A DNA stretch of 64,000 bases from Salinilacustrithrix flava (GTDB lineage Bacteria > Actinomycetota > Acidimicrobiia > Acidimicrobiales > Salinilacustritrichaceae), in NCBI GenBank assembly GCA_024128875.1, contig JAMYFF010000002.1:62001-126000 (forward strand), written 5' to 3'. Shown here in pieces: positions 28,702-36,209 of the stretch. Both the position numbers and the translations under genes were made by a program. The notes beneath the pieces are model-generated. The model searched no databases. It had not been told where the DNA came from and saw only the letters and a list, made by a program, of their open reading frames with translations. Numbering within the stretch: the first letter of the stretch is position 1; every line of letters starts with the position of its first letter.

Positions 28702-30081
28702 TCAGCGCCGGAGCGCCTGCGCCTGCAGTGCTTCCTTCGCCGTGCCCTCGGGCATGAACACGTCGGCGCCGAGGCGGATGCCGTGGTCCTGGAGCTTCTC
28801 GGCGAACTTGGGTCGCACGCCGGTGGCCTTGAGGTGGCCGCGGAACTTGCCGGCCTCGTCGACGCCCATCGAGTAGTCGAACAGGAAGATGTCCTGGAGG
28901 GTGATGATGTCGCCCTCCATGCCCTGCACCTCGGTGATGTGGGTGATGCGGCGGGTGCCGTCCTTGAGGCGGGTCAGGTGCACGATGACGTCGATGGCCG
29001 AGGCCATCTGCTCGCGGATGGCCCGCACCGGCAGGTCGAAGCCGGCCATGAGGGTCAGCGTCTCGAGGCGGGCGAGCGTGTCACGGGGACCGTTGGAGTG
29101 CACCGTGGTGATCGAGCCGTCGTGGCCGGTGTTCATGGCCTGGAGCATGTCCAGAGCCTCGCCGCCACGACACTCACCGACGACCAGGCGATCGGGTCGC
29201 ATGCGCAGGCTGTTCTTGACCAGGTCGCGGATGGTGACCGCACCGTTGCCCTGGATGTCGGCCGGGCGGGTCTCCATGCAGAGCACGTGCTCCTGGTGGA
29301 GCTGGAGCTCCTTGGCATCCTCGATGGTGCAGATGCGCTCGTCCCCGGGGATGAAGCTGGAAAGCACGTTCAACGTCGTCGTCTTACCGGTGCCGGTACC
29401 GCCGGAGACGATCACGTTCAGGCGGCCGACGATGCAGGCCTGGAGGAACTTGGCCGACTCGGCGTTCAGCGTCCCGAAGCGGATGAGGTCGTCGACCTGG
29501 AACGGGTCCTTGGAGAACTTGCGGATGGTGAGGAACGGGCCGTCGATCGCCAGAGGCGGGATGATGGCGTTCACACGGGAGCCGTCGGGGAGGCGGGCGT
29601 CCACCATCGGCGACTGCTCGTCGACGCGGCGGCCGATCTCGGCGGCGATCTTCTCGATGATGCGCTGCAGGTGGTTGCCGTCGATGAACTTCACATCGGT
29701 CTTGGTGAGCTTGCCGTTCTGCTCCACGAACACCTGGTCCGGGCCGTTGCACATGACCTCCGAGACCGTGTCGTCCTGGAGGATCTGGTCGATCGGGCCG
29801 TAGCCGAGCACGTCGTCGACGATGGCCTGGATCAGGTCGGCCTTCTCGGTGGCCGACAGCGGCGTGCGCTCGTTGGCCAGCGTGGCCTGCAGCTGCTCCA
29901 TCACCCGGGCGCGCAGGTCGTCGTCGGACAGGCGCTTGTCGAACAGCACCGGTCCGAGCTGCTCCATGAGGTGGTGGTGCAACCGCTGGCGGAGCTCGTC
30001 GAGGGCCGGGTTCCGCCCCGAAGGCGCCTCGGCGACAGCGACCGGACCGCCCTCCTCGTGGATCTGCTTGTACAGGCTCAT
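28702..30081 (-). CDS. second CpaF/TadA-type secretion ATPase
   Basis: A paralogue of the pilus ATPase, 459 residues. It has LGYGPIDQILQDDTVSEVMC in the N-domain, Walker A GGTGTGKTT (about 229), CTIEDAKELQLHQEHVLCME, Walker B RMRPDRLVVGECRGGEALDM and TTVHSNGPRDTLARLETLTL. The C-terminal part is longer than the core and ends in GADVFMPEGTAKEALQAQAL. It lacks the Lys/Ala-rich N-terminal tail of the copy at 20804 and carries a short one with a LRQRLHHHLMEQLGPVLFD segment instead. It is on the opposite strand, with no tadB/tadC beside it. It may drive a second pilus, or retraction of the first; both are inference. Confidence 0.92.
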   Translation of the reverse strand: MSLYKQIHEEGGPVAVAEAPSGRNPALDELRQRLHHHLMEQLGPVLFDKRLSDDDLRARVMEQLQATLANERTPLSATEKADLIQAIVDDVLGYGPIDQILQDDTVSEVMCNGPDQVFVEQNGKLTKTDVKFIDGNHLQRIIEKIAAEIGRRVDEQSPMVDARLPDGSRVNAIIPPLAIDGPFLTIRKFSKDPFQVDDLIRFGTLNAESAKFLQACIVGRLNVIVSGGTGTGKTTTLNVLSSFIPGDERICTIEDAKELQLHQEHVLCMETRPADIQGNGAVTIRDLVKNSLRMRPDRLVVGECRGGEALDMLQAMNTGHDGSITTVHSNGPRDTLARLETLTLMAGFDLPVRAIREQMASAIDVIVHLTRLKDGTRRITHITEVQGMEGDIITLQDIFLFDYSMGVDEAGKFRGHLKATGVRPKFAEKLQDHGIRLGADVFMPEGTAKEALQAQALRR

Positions 30082-30189
30082 GCCACACCCTCTCCGGGGA
30101 CCGACGTCTACGGGGGGTTCATCGGCACATCCACGCAGGAACCGAAGCGATTTCGCACCGGCGGTTCCGGAAGGGGCGGAAAACGGCGA

Positions 30190-30215
30190 GATGCCCGCCC
30201 CGGAGGGCGGGCATC
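30190..30215 (-). terminator. intrinsic terminator after rpsA
   Basis: GATGCCCGCCC (30190-30200) pairs perfectly with GGGCGGGCATC (30205-30215) around a CGGA loop. On the minus strand, the stem is followed by a short T-run a few bases later. It lies 41 bp downstream of the rpsA stop and upstream of the second cpaF, so it separates the two minus-strand genes. Confidence 0.7.
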
Positions 30216-30255
30216 TCTCATCCGATGTCGAACGCTCCCGCCGGGAGCCGCCGAC

Positions 30256-31716
30256 TCAGGCTTCGTCGGTCTCCGTGGCGTCGTCAGCCTCGGCGTCGGG
30301 CTCGGAGGCCTCGGGCGCTGCTGCTTCGGCCTCGGGCGCCTCGGCGACGTCGGCCTCCGGAGCCTCGGACGTGTGCGCGATGGCGTCACCCGAATCGCCG
30401 ACCTCGGGGGTCGCGGCCTCGGCGGTCTCGCCGTCGGCACCCTCAGCGCCTTCGGCCTCGTCCTCGGGGACCTCGCCGATGAAGTTGCCCTCGTCGTCGT
30501 ACTGGTGCTCGCCGAAGGCGTCCTGGTACTCGGCGGCCACGACGCCACCCTCGGCGGCCTGCTTGATCGACAGGCTGATGCGGCGGCGCTGGAGATCGAG
30601 GTCGATGATCTTGACCCACAGCTCCTCGCCCGGGGTGACGACCTGCTCGGGGAGGTCGACGTGGTGGGCCGACATCTCCGAGATGTGGACCAGACCCTCG
30701 ATGCCCTCGCCCACCTGGACGAACGCACCGAATGGCACGAGCTTGGTGACCCGGCCGTAGACCAGCTCGCCCACGCGGTGGGCGCCGGCGAACTCCTGCC
30801 ACGGATCCTGCTGGGTGGCCTTGAGGGAGAGGGAGATGCGCTCGCGGTCGTTGTCGACCTCGAGGACCTGGACCTCGATCTCGTCGCCGACGGCCACGAC
30901 GGAGCCGGGGTGGTCGACGTGCTTCCAGGACAGCTCGGACACGTGCACGAGGCCGTCCATGCCGCCGAGGTCGACGAAGGCGCCGAAGTTCACGACGCTG
31001 GAGACCACGCCACGGCGGACCTCGCCGGGCTTGAGGTTCTGGAGGAAGTCCTCGCGCTGCTCGCGCTGGGTCTCCTCGAGCCAGGCCCGGCGGGACAGGA
31101 CCACGTTGTTGCGGTTCTTGTCCAGCTCGATGATCTTGGCCTCGAGGCTGCGACCGACGTAGGGCGCCAGGTCGCGGACCCGGCGCAGCTCGACGAGGCT
31201 GGCGGGCAGGAAGCCACGCAGGCCGATGTCGATGATGAGACCGCCCTTGACGACCTCGATGACCGGGCCGGTGACGACGCCCTCGGCCTCCTTGATCTCC
31301 TCGATCTTGCCCCAGGCACGCTCGTACTGCGCCCGCTTCTTGGACAGGATCAGGCGGCCTTCCTTGTCCTCCTTGGTGAGGACGAGGGCCTCGACGATGT
31401 CGCCGAGGGAGACGACCTCGGACGGGTCGACGTCGTTGCGGATGCTCAGCTCACGGGAGGGCACGACGCCCTCGCTCTTGAAGCCGATGTCCAGCAGGAC
31501 CTCGTCCTTGTCGATGCGGACGACCTTGCCCTCGACGAGCTGGCCGTCCTCGACGGTGACCATCGTGTCGTCGATGAGGTCGGCGAAGGAGCCGACGTCG
31601 TTGGAGGTGATCTGGCGGGGCGTGTACTCGCCCTCGTCGTTGAAGGTGCCCATCTCGCTGGGGCTCTCGGTGAGGCCCGCAGGGACGAGGGTGGCGCTGG
31701 ACGTGGTGTCGGTCAA
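30256..31716 (-). CDS. rpsA: 30S ribosomal protein S1
   Basis: RNA-binding ribosomal protein that helps place mRNAs on the 30S subunit. It has 486 residues and four S1 (OB-fold) repeats, the usual number in actinobacteria: about 60-130 (VVRIDKDEVLLDIGFKSEGV), 148-215 (VIEVVKGGLIIDIGLRGFLP), 233-301 (VSSVVNFGAFVDLGGMDGLV) and 318-388 (VTKLVPFGAFVQVGEGIEGL). The last 100 residues are an acidic, Ala/Glu/Asp-rich tail without structure. The start at ATG 31716 gives MTDTTSSATLVPAG, plausible for the family. It is the first gene of its unit on the minus strand. The acidic tail is long but not unusual in this group. Confidence 0.96.
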   Translation of the reverse strand: MTDTTSSATLVPAGLTESPSEMGTFNDEGEYTPRQITSNDVGSFADLIDDTMVTVEDGQLVEGKVVRIDKDEVLLDIGFKSEGVVPSRELSIRNDVDPSEVVSLGDIVEALVLTKEDKEGRLILSKKRAQYERAWGKIEEIKEAEGVVTGPVIEVVKGGLIIDIGLRGFLPASLVELRRVRDLAPYVGRSLEAKIIELDKNRNNVVLSRRAWLEETQREQREDFLQNLKPGEVRRGVVSSVVNFGAFVDLGGMDGLVHVSELSWKHVDHPGSVVAVGDEIEVQVLEVDNDRERISLSLKATQQDPWQEFAGAHRVGELVYGRVTKLVPFGAFVQVGEGIEGLVHISEMSAHHVDLPEQVVTPGEELWVKIIDLDLQRRRISLSIKQAAEGGVVAAEYQDAFGEHQYDDEGNFIGEVPEDEAEGAEGADGETAEAATPEVGDSGDAIAHTSEAPEADVAEAPEAEAAAPEASEPDAEADDATETDEA

Positions 31717-31835
31717 AGGGATCTTCTAACTCGGTCGCTTGGGTTTTCCGGACAAGGCCTGCTCGCAGGGCGCGAGAGACCAATCAGCAAAGGTAGCAGC
31801 GAATCGGGGCCGTCGCCCAGTGCCGGGCCTGGAGC

Positions 31836-31955
31836 GTTCTGGGCCGCGGAGCACGCGTGGGGGGCGTGTGGGGCACCCCGGAACCACCCTGGATCGTTCT
31901 GGGCCGCGGTGCGCGCCTCGGATGCGTGCGTCGCACCCCAGAACGGCCCTCGGGG
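31836..31955 (+). repeat. R1 repeat, two tandem units (period 60 bp)
   Basis: Two units of about 60 bp. Each begins with GTTCTGGGCCGCGG (31836-31849 and 31896-31909) and ends near GCACCCC(A/G)GAAC. They fill the space between the rpsA start and the AbiEi-like gene. Further units stand at 33006 and, inverted, at 35353 and 35414. Confidence 0.85.
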
Positions 31956-31987
31956 TTCCTGTCACCAGGTACCTGGATGATCATGAG

Positions 31988-32995
31988 ATGCACTGGGAAG
32001 CACGCTTGCGCCGGCTCGCCGCCCTCCAGTCCGGCGTGATCGGCATCCACCAGATGGGCAACGTCGGCGGTGACCACCGATGGTGGAACAACGCCCGGCG
32101 CAACGGACGGTGGGAGCCGTTGAGCGACCACGTCCTCCGCGCCGACGGCACCCCCGCCACGGTCGAGCAGCGAGCGTTCGCCGGGGTGATCGACGCCGGC
32201 CCGACCGCCTTCCTCGCCGATGAGTCCGCGTTGGCGTGGTTCGGCACCCGCAACGCCTCGCTCGAGCCGGTGCAGGTCGCCCGGCGGCGGGGGACGACGA
32301 ACCGCTCCGGCGCACTCGCCCGGGCGCACCGGCTCCGTGATCTCCGGGCATGCGACGTGGTGGTGGTACGGGGGCTGCCGGTGCTCTCCCCCGTCCGGGC
32401 CGCGTGGTGCGAGGCCGCCCGGCTCTCCAAGCTCCCCGAGGAGTGGGCCGTGCCACGCCTCGAGCGGGTGGTCGACGACCTCCACCGTTCGCACCTCCTC
32501 ACCTGGGAGCAGCTGCACGAATCGATCCGGCGCCTCGGTCGACGTGGCCGCTCCGGAACCTCGCTCATGCGCACCATCGCCGAGGAGCGCACGCCCGGCA
32601 CCAGCGCCACCGAGAGCCGATTGGAGGACCGCTTCGTCGAGGTCCTCCAGGAAGCCGGCGCCGATCCGATGGAGCCCCAGGTGGTGGTCGGCGGCGACCG
32701 CCCCATCGGCCGCACCGACTTCCGTGATCCGGACCTTCCGATGGTCGCCGAGATCAACAGCCTCACGTTCCACTCCACGCCGTCGGATCGGGACGCCGAC
32801 CGTCGCCGCTACGCCCAGCTCGTCGCCGCCGGCTTCGCCGTGGCGGTCGTGTGGGAGGACGACCTCTGGTCCAACCGCTCCGACGTCCTCCGGGTGGTCG
32901 CCGACGCCCGGACCGCTGCCCGCGCCGGCCGCCCGGCCGTCTTCCACACCGCCTCCTGCCCCTGGCCGCTCGACTGCCGGGACCCGCTGTGGTGA
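31988..32995 (+). CDS. AbiEi-antitoxin-like / DUF559-type protein
   Basis: A 335-residue protein with two parts. The N-terminal third (LRRLAALQSGVIGIHQMGN) resembles the winged-helix domain of AbiEi-type antitoxins. The C-terminal third has the pattern of DUF559/Vsr-like endonuclease folds: TDFRDPDLPMVAEINSLTFH with the Asp and Glu-x-Asn in place of PD-(D/E)XK, then SDRDADRRRYAQLVAAGFAV. Such fusions are common as paralogues in actinobacteria, and their function is unknown. ATG at 31988 follows the R1 repeats; the open frame continues upstream through them, but no start codon there is attractive. No partner toxin gene is adjacent. The stop codon is directly followed by another R1 repeat. Confidence 0.7.
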   Translation: MHWEARLRRLAALQSGVIGIHQMGNVGGDHRWWNNARRNGRWEPLSDHVLRADGTPATVEQRAFAGVIDAGPTAFLADESALAWFGTRNASLEPVQVARRRGTTNRSGALARAHRLRDLRACDVVVVRGLPVLSPVRAAWCEAARLSKLPEEWAVPRLERVVDDLHRSHLLTWEQLHESIRRLGRRGRSGTSLMRTIAEERTPGTSATESRLEDRFVEVLQEAGADPMEPQVVVGGDRPIGRTDFRDPDLPMVAEINSLTFHSTPSDRDADRRRYAQLVAAGFAVAVVWEDDLWSNRSDVLRVVADARTAARAGRPAVFHTASCPWPLDCRDPLW

Positions 32996-33045
32996 CCCCG
33001 GAACCGTTCTGGGCCGCGGAGCGCGCCTCTCATCCCGACGCACAG
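32996..33045 (+). repeat. R1 repeat, single unit
   Basis: Starts directly after the stop codon of the AbiEi-like gene with CCCCGGAACC, then the R1 core GTTCTGGGCCGCGG at 33006-33019 and GCGCGCCTC. It has the same orientation as the upstream pair, so the gene is bracketed by direct repeats. Confidence 0.85.
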
Positions 33046-33173
33046 CGGCCCGATTCACTCCGGCGACGGCTTGCCACGAACCGGATGAATCGATCGGTAC
33101 GGGTGGGTACCCTGATGACCGTCCGAACACTCGGCGCACGGACCGCCCGCCACCTCGAACCGAGGAGACGAGC

Positions 33174-33491
33174 ATGTCCATGACCGAGCCCGAACGGCAC
33201 GAGCTCTACGAGCTGGCCAAACGAGACGTCAGCGAACGGTTCGCCCAGTTGATGATCAAGGCACTCCCTCCCGATCCGCAGCGGCTCGCCACGAAGGACG
33301 ACCTCGCGGTCCTGGGCAGTGAGCTGCGGGCAGAGATGGCAGATCTGCGGACGGAGCTGAGAACAGGAATCGCCGAGCTCCGCACGGAGATGCGAGACAT
33401 GACGTCCGGTCAAACTCGCACGATGATGTTCGGGTTGGTCGGGTCGGTCACTGCCCTCGCCGTCACCCAACTGATCGTCGCCGCCCTCTGA
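33174..33491 (+). CDS. small coiled-coil protein with C-terminal membrane helix
   Basis: A 105-residue protein behind a strong ribosome site (GAGGAGA). Residues 1-45 are helical and polar. Residues 46-75 form a heptad-type coiled coil (LGSELRAEMADLRTELRTGI ... LRTEM). The C-terminus is a single hydrophobic helix (MMFGLVGSVTALAVTQLIVA). The arrangement resembles DUF1640/CCDC90-like or XhlA-type small proteins, which have no settled function. It lies on the same strand after the AbiEi-like gene and is separated from it by an R1 repeat and a 130-bp gap. It converges with the following minus-strand gene, leaving 9 bp. Confidence 0.75.
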   Translation: MSMTEPERHELYELAKRDVSERFAQLMIKALPPDPQRLATKDDLAVLGSELRAEMADLRTELRTGIAELRTEMRDMTSGQTRTMMFGLVGSVTALAVTQLIVAAL

Positions 33492-33500
33492 GCAAGCGGA

Positions 33501-35264
33501 TCAGCCGCCATCCCGGCGGCGGATCATGCCCTCGCGGCGGATGCTCGTCAGGTAGCGGGGAGTGCCGAGGTGCGGCTCGTAGGTGTCGAACAGCTCGCCC
33601 GCTCCGACCGCATCCAACAGCGGCTTTGCTCGGCCGCTGACCGAGCCCTTGATCCCGAGAAGGGAGAGCATCTGGCCGGTGTCGCCGTGCTGGAGGCGCC
33701 CGTTGGCGTTGGCGACCACCCAACACACGGCGCCAGCCAGCGGTTCGTCCTTGCTGCGCCGCCGGAAGACCGTGGGATCGCCCGCCGCTGAATCGGTGAG
33801 GAAGCGACGGCAGGCCGTGCGCACCTCGATGTCGCCGAAGAACTCGTCGCAGACCCGGTCGACGAGGGCTGCGACCCGCAAGACCCGTTCCCGGATGTCG
33901 TCAGGAACTGCGTCGAGGTCGAGCGGCTCATCCGGCAGGGGCTCGGCGTCGAGGGCCCGGTACGCATCCTCGCCACCGACAGCTCGCACGTGCGATGACC
34001 GCATTCGCTCCGCCCAACGGGCCTCCCACTCGATCTCGAACTGATCGTCATCGTCGGGGTACCCGAACACCTCGAGGAGTGCATCCACCCCCTGAGCCCG
34101 ACCATCGTCAGCGATCACCGCGAGGTAATCGTCCTCGTACTCGTCGATCACGGCCAGGGATTCCGCGCCCAGCTCGGCCGGGATCCCCGCCTCACCGTGC
34201 GCCCACCGGATGAAGGCTCGAAGCACGATCGGAAGGCGAGCGAGCTCCTCGAACGGGGCGATGATCTTGCGCGGCACCCAGTCGAGGAGGAGGATCTCGA
34301 CCCGGGGCGGCCCCCACCGATACGGGTCGCCACTGCCGTAGCTGGTCCCGTACCAGAGGATGTGGTCGACGAGGTCGGCGTCCGCACCACCGAGCCCGGC
34401 CGCCTCTGGTGAGGCGAGGAAGCGCCCGACGATGGTGTCGAGCTCCTCCAGCTCCCACTCCCTCGGCTCGGGCGCCTCTCCGCCGGCTGGCAGCAAGCGC
34501 AGCGCCCAGCGCAGCAACGGCTGGATCACCGGCCAGGTGTCCGTCTCCAAAGGAGGCACGGTGCGGTTCGACCAATCGATCGCCTGCTCCAAGCGGGCCC
34601 GGGCCGCAGCCGGATCGACCTCGACGAAGGTGATCCCCCGGTCGTCCACGTGGGTCCGAGTCACGTCGATCATCTCCTCGACCTCCATCGGGACGGCGAA
34701 CGCGTCCTTCACGACGGAGCCGAGGTTGTGGTCGACGTAGGCGACGATCGTCAGCACCTGACCGGTCGGCCAGTGGAGCTGCAGGTAGAGGTTGTCGCCG
34801 TCACCGAGCGGGTCGACCGACTCGACGACGCGCTCCACCACCGCATCCCCCAGTGCCCGGAACCACGGAGGCGTCGACCACCGACGGCCGGCGAGCTCGG
34901 TCATGCAACGACGTCGCGCCAGCTCGTCGTCGAGCACCAGGGCGAACACCCCGAGGAGCGCGGTGGTTGCCGGGTCGTCATGGGCCAGGAGCGATTCGAG
35001 GAGCGCGGTCCGATCGGTGCGCTCCGGTTCCGGACCGAGCTCGACCTGCTTGGGGTCCATCACCCACGCCATCGACGATCCGACAGCCAAGAGGTCGAGC
35101 GGGTGGTCGAGGCGCAGCATGTCCCCGATGTACGCCAGCGGGTGCTCGTCGACCGGAGGTGCCCCTTGCTCGTCGAAGTGCCGAGGCCGTGCGGCCCCCG
35201 TTCGCTTCGGCGTCACCCGGCCTCCGCCTCGGTGGTGCTTGCCTCCTCGTCGCTTCTTGCTCAT
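33501..35264 (-). CDS. hypothetical protein, large, soluble
   Basis: A 587-residue soluble protein from ATG 35264 (MSKKRRGGKHHRGGG), with a basic, disordered N-terminus. The open frame reaches 35336, but that upstream part is not preceded by a ribosome site. The middle is alpha-helical with no known motif. The last 150 residues (VRTACRRFLTDSAAGDPTVF, then AVCWVVANANGRL and LLGIKGSVSGRAKPLLDAVG) resemble a domain of unknown function that I believe is DUF6398, seen in proteins of plasmid-like origin. That name is from memory and not sure. The gene stands alone: R1 repeats lie at its upstream end and a convergent gene lies at its 3' end. No function is proposed. Confidence 0.65.
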   Translation of the reverse strand: MSKKRRGGKHHRGGGRVTPKRTGAARPRHFDEQGAPPVDEHPLAYIGDMLRLDHPLDLLAVGSSMAWVMDPKQVELGPEPERTDRTALLESLLAHDDPATTALLGVFALVLDDELARRRCMTELAGRRWSTPPWFRALGDAVVERVVESVDPLGDGDNLYLQLHWPTGQVLTIVAYVDHNLGSVVKDAFAVPMEVEEMIDVTRTHVDDRGITFVEVDPAAARARLEQAIDWSNRTVPPLETDTWPVIQPLLRWALRLLPAGGEAPEPREWELEELDTIVGRFLASPEAAGLGGADADLVDHILWYGTSYGSGDPYRWGPPRVEILLLDWVPRKIIAPFEELARLPIVLRAFIRWAHGEAGIPAELGAESLAVIDEYEDDYLAVIADDGRAQGVDALLEVFGYPDDDDQFEIEWEARWAERMRSSHVRAVGGEDAYRALDAEPLPDEPLDLDAVPDDIRERVLRVAALVDRVCDEFFGDIEVRTACRRFLTDSAAGDPTVFRRRSKDEPLAGAVCWVVANANGRLQHGDTGQMLSLLGIKGSVSGRAKPLLDAVGAGELFDTYEPHLGTPRYLTSIRREGMIRRRDGG

Positions 35265-35345
35265 CGATCGCTCCCCGTGTGGCTCTCGAGTCGAGTGTCG
35301 CGCACGCTGCGAGCGGCCAACCGGGTGGCTCTGCACTCTCCAGAG

Positions 35346-35430
35346 GCGCGCACCGCGGCCCAGAACCGGGAGGTGGCCGACCTGGGGTGCTCAGCACGCC
35401 CTGGAGGCGTGCACCGCGGCCCAGAACGGG
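35346..35430 (-). repeat. R1 repeat, two inverted units
   Basis: Reverse-complement copies of the R1 core at 35353-35366 and 35414-35427 (CCGCGGCCCAGAAC on the plus strand), 61 bp apart. On the minus strand they begin within a few bases after the stop codon of the methyltransferase (35431). Confidence 0.85.
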
Positions 35431-36120
35431 TCAGGTGGGCTTGCGGGCGAGGAGGAGGAACTCGGCGTGGTCGATGTCGGGGGCGCGGCGGGCGTAGTCA
35501 CCGGGCTCGACCGACCAGACCGCCTCGACCTCCAGCCCGGCCGCGGCCGCCAACAGACGCAGCTCACGGGGGGTGAAGCCGGTGGTCCACAGGTCGGCCT
35601 CGAGGTCGGTGCCGGCGGCATCCTTCACGGCCGTTCGCTCGTGCATGACGCCGGCGTCGGCGTCGAAGTCGCCGCCCTCCCCTGCCTGGAACCGGACCTG
35701 GAAGTAGGCCGAGAACGCCGAGACGGCCAACCGCCCGCCGGGGCGAAGGACCGAGGCCAGCTCGCGGAGCGCCTGGAGGTCGGCGTCGATCGGGGCGCCG
35801 GGGCCACCCAGCAGGCCGAAGCCGCCCTGGCACAGTGAGATGACGGCGTCGAAGCCGTCGGTGAACGGGATCTGGCGGATGTCGGCGACCACCGCTGGCG
35901 CCGGGGTGTCGCCGGCGGCGACGATGCGGCAGAACGACTCGGCGAGGTCGAGGCCGACGGTGTCGATCCCCCGCCGGGTTGTCGCAGCTATGTGGCGCCC
36001 CGGCCCACAGCCGGCGTCGAGCAGGCGCATCCCCGGCTCGAGCCCGAGGGCGTCGACGAGGAAGTCGACCTCCTGCTCGGTGCCCTTGGTGAACGAGTAG
36101 CGCAGGTAGGTGTCCTGCAT
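35431..36120 (-). CDS. class I SAM-dependent methyltransferase
   Basis: A small-molecule methyltransferase of the Methyltransf_11/25 type. From ATG 36120 it has 229 residues. The motif I loop is MRLLDAGCGPGRHIAATT (about 35-52), then VGLDLAES for the acidic residue, ADIRQIPFTDGFDAVISL for motif II/III, and LRPGGRLAVSAFS. The residues encoded just upstream of this ATG (GRWFRPLADH) also look like the family N-terminus (which often begins with a FRPLADH-like stretch), but no ATG/GTG/TTG precedes them. The frame instead runs on into an R2 repeat. So either initiation is unusual or the gene has lost its original start. It follows polA on the same strand. The substrate is unknown. Confidence 0.8.
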   Translation of the reverse strand: MQDTYLRYSFTKGTEQEVDFLVDALGLEPGMRLLDAGCGPGRHIAATTRRGIDTVGLDLAESFCRIVAAGDTPAPAVVADIRQIPFTDGFDAVISLCQGGFGLLGGPGAPIDADLQALRELASVLRPGGRLAVSAFSAYFQVRFQAGEGGDFDADAGVMHERTAVKDAAGTDLEADLWTTGFTPRELRLLAAAAGLEVEAVWSVEPGDYARRAPDIDHAEFLLLARKPT

Positions 36121-36158
36121 GTGGTCGGCCAGCGGGCGGAACCAGCGGCCCGAATCCT

Positions 36159-36195
36159 GTTCCGTGGCCGCTGCCAGTTTCCTCGGGGGTTCCAC
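36159..36195 (-). repeat. R2 repeat copy between polA and the methyltransferase
   Basis: On the plus strand, GTTCCGTGGCCGCTGCCAG starts at 36159 and is followed by TTTC and a C/G-rich tail to GGGGGTTCC. The core is identical to the copy after malQ (41903-41925) in reverse complement. Reading the minus strand, it lies about 15-50 bp after the polA stop. Confidence 0.85.
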
Positions 36196-36209
36196 CGGCG
36201 ACGACCGTG

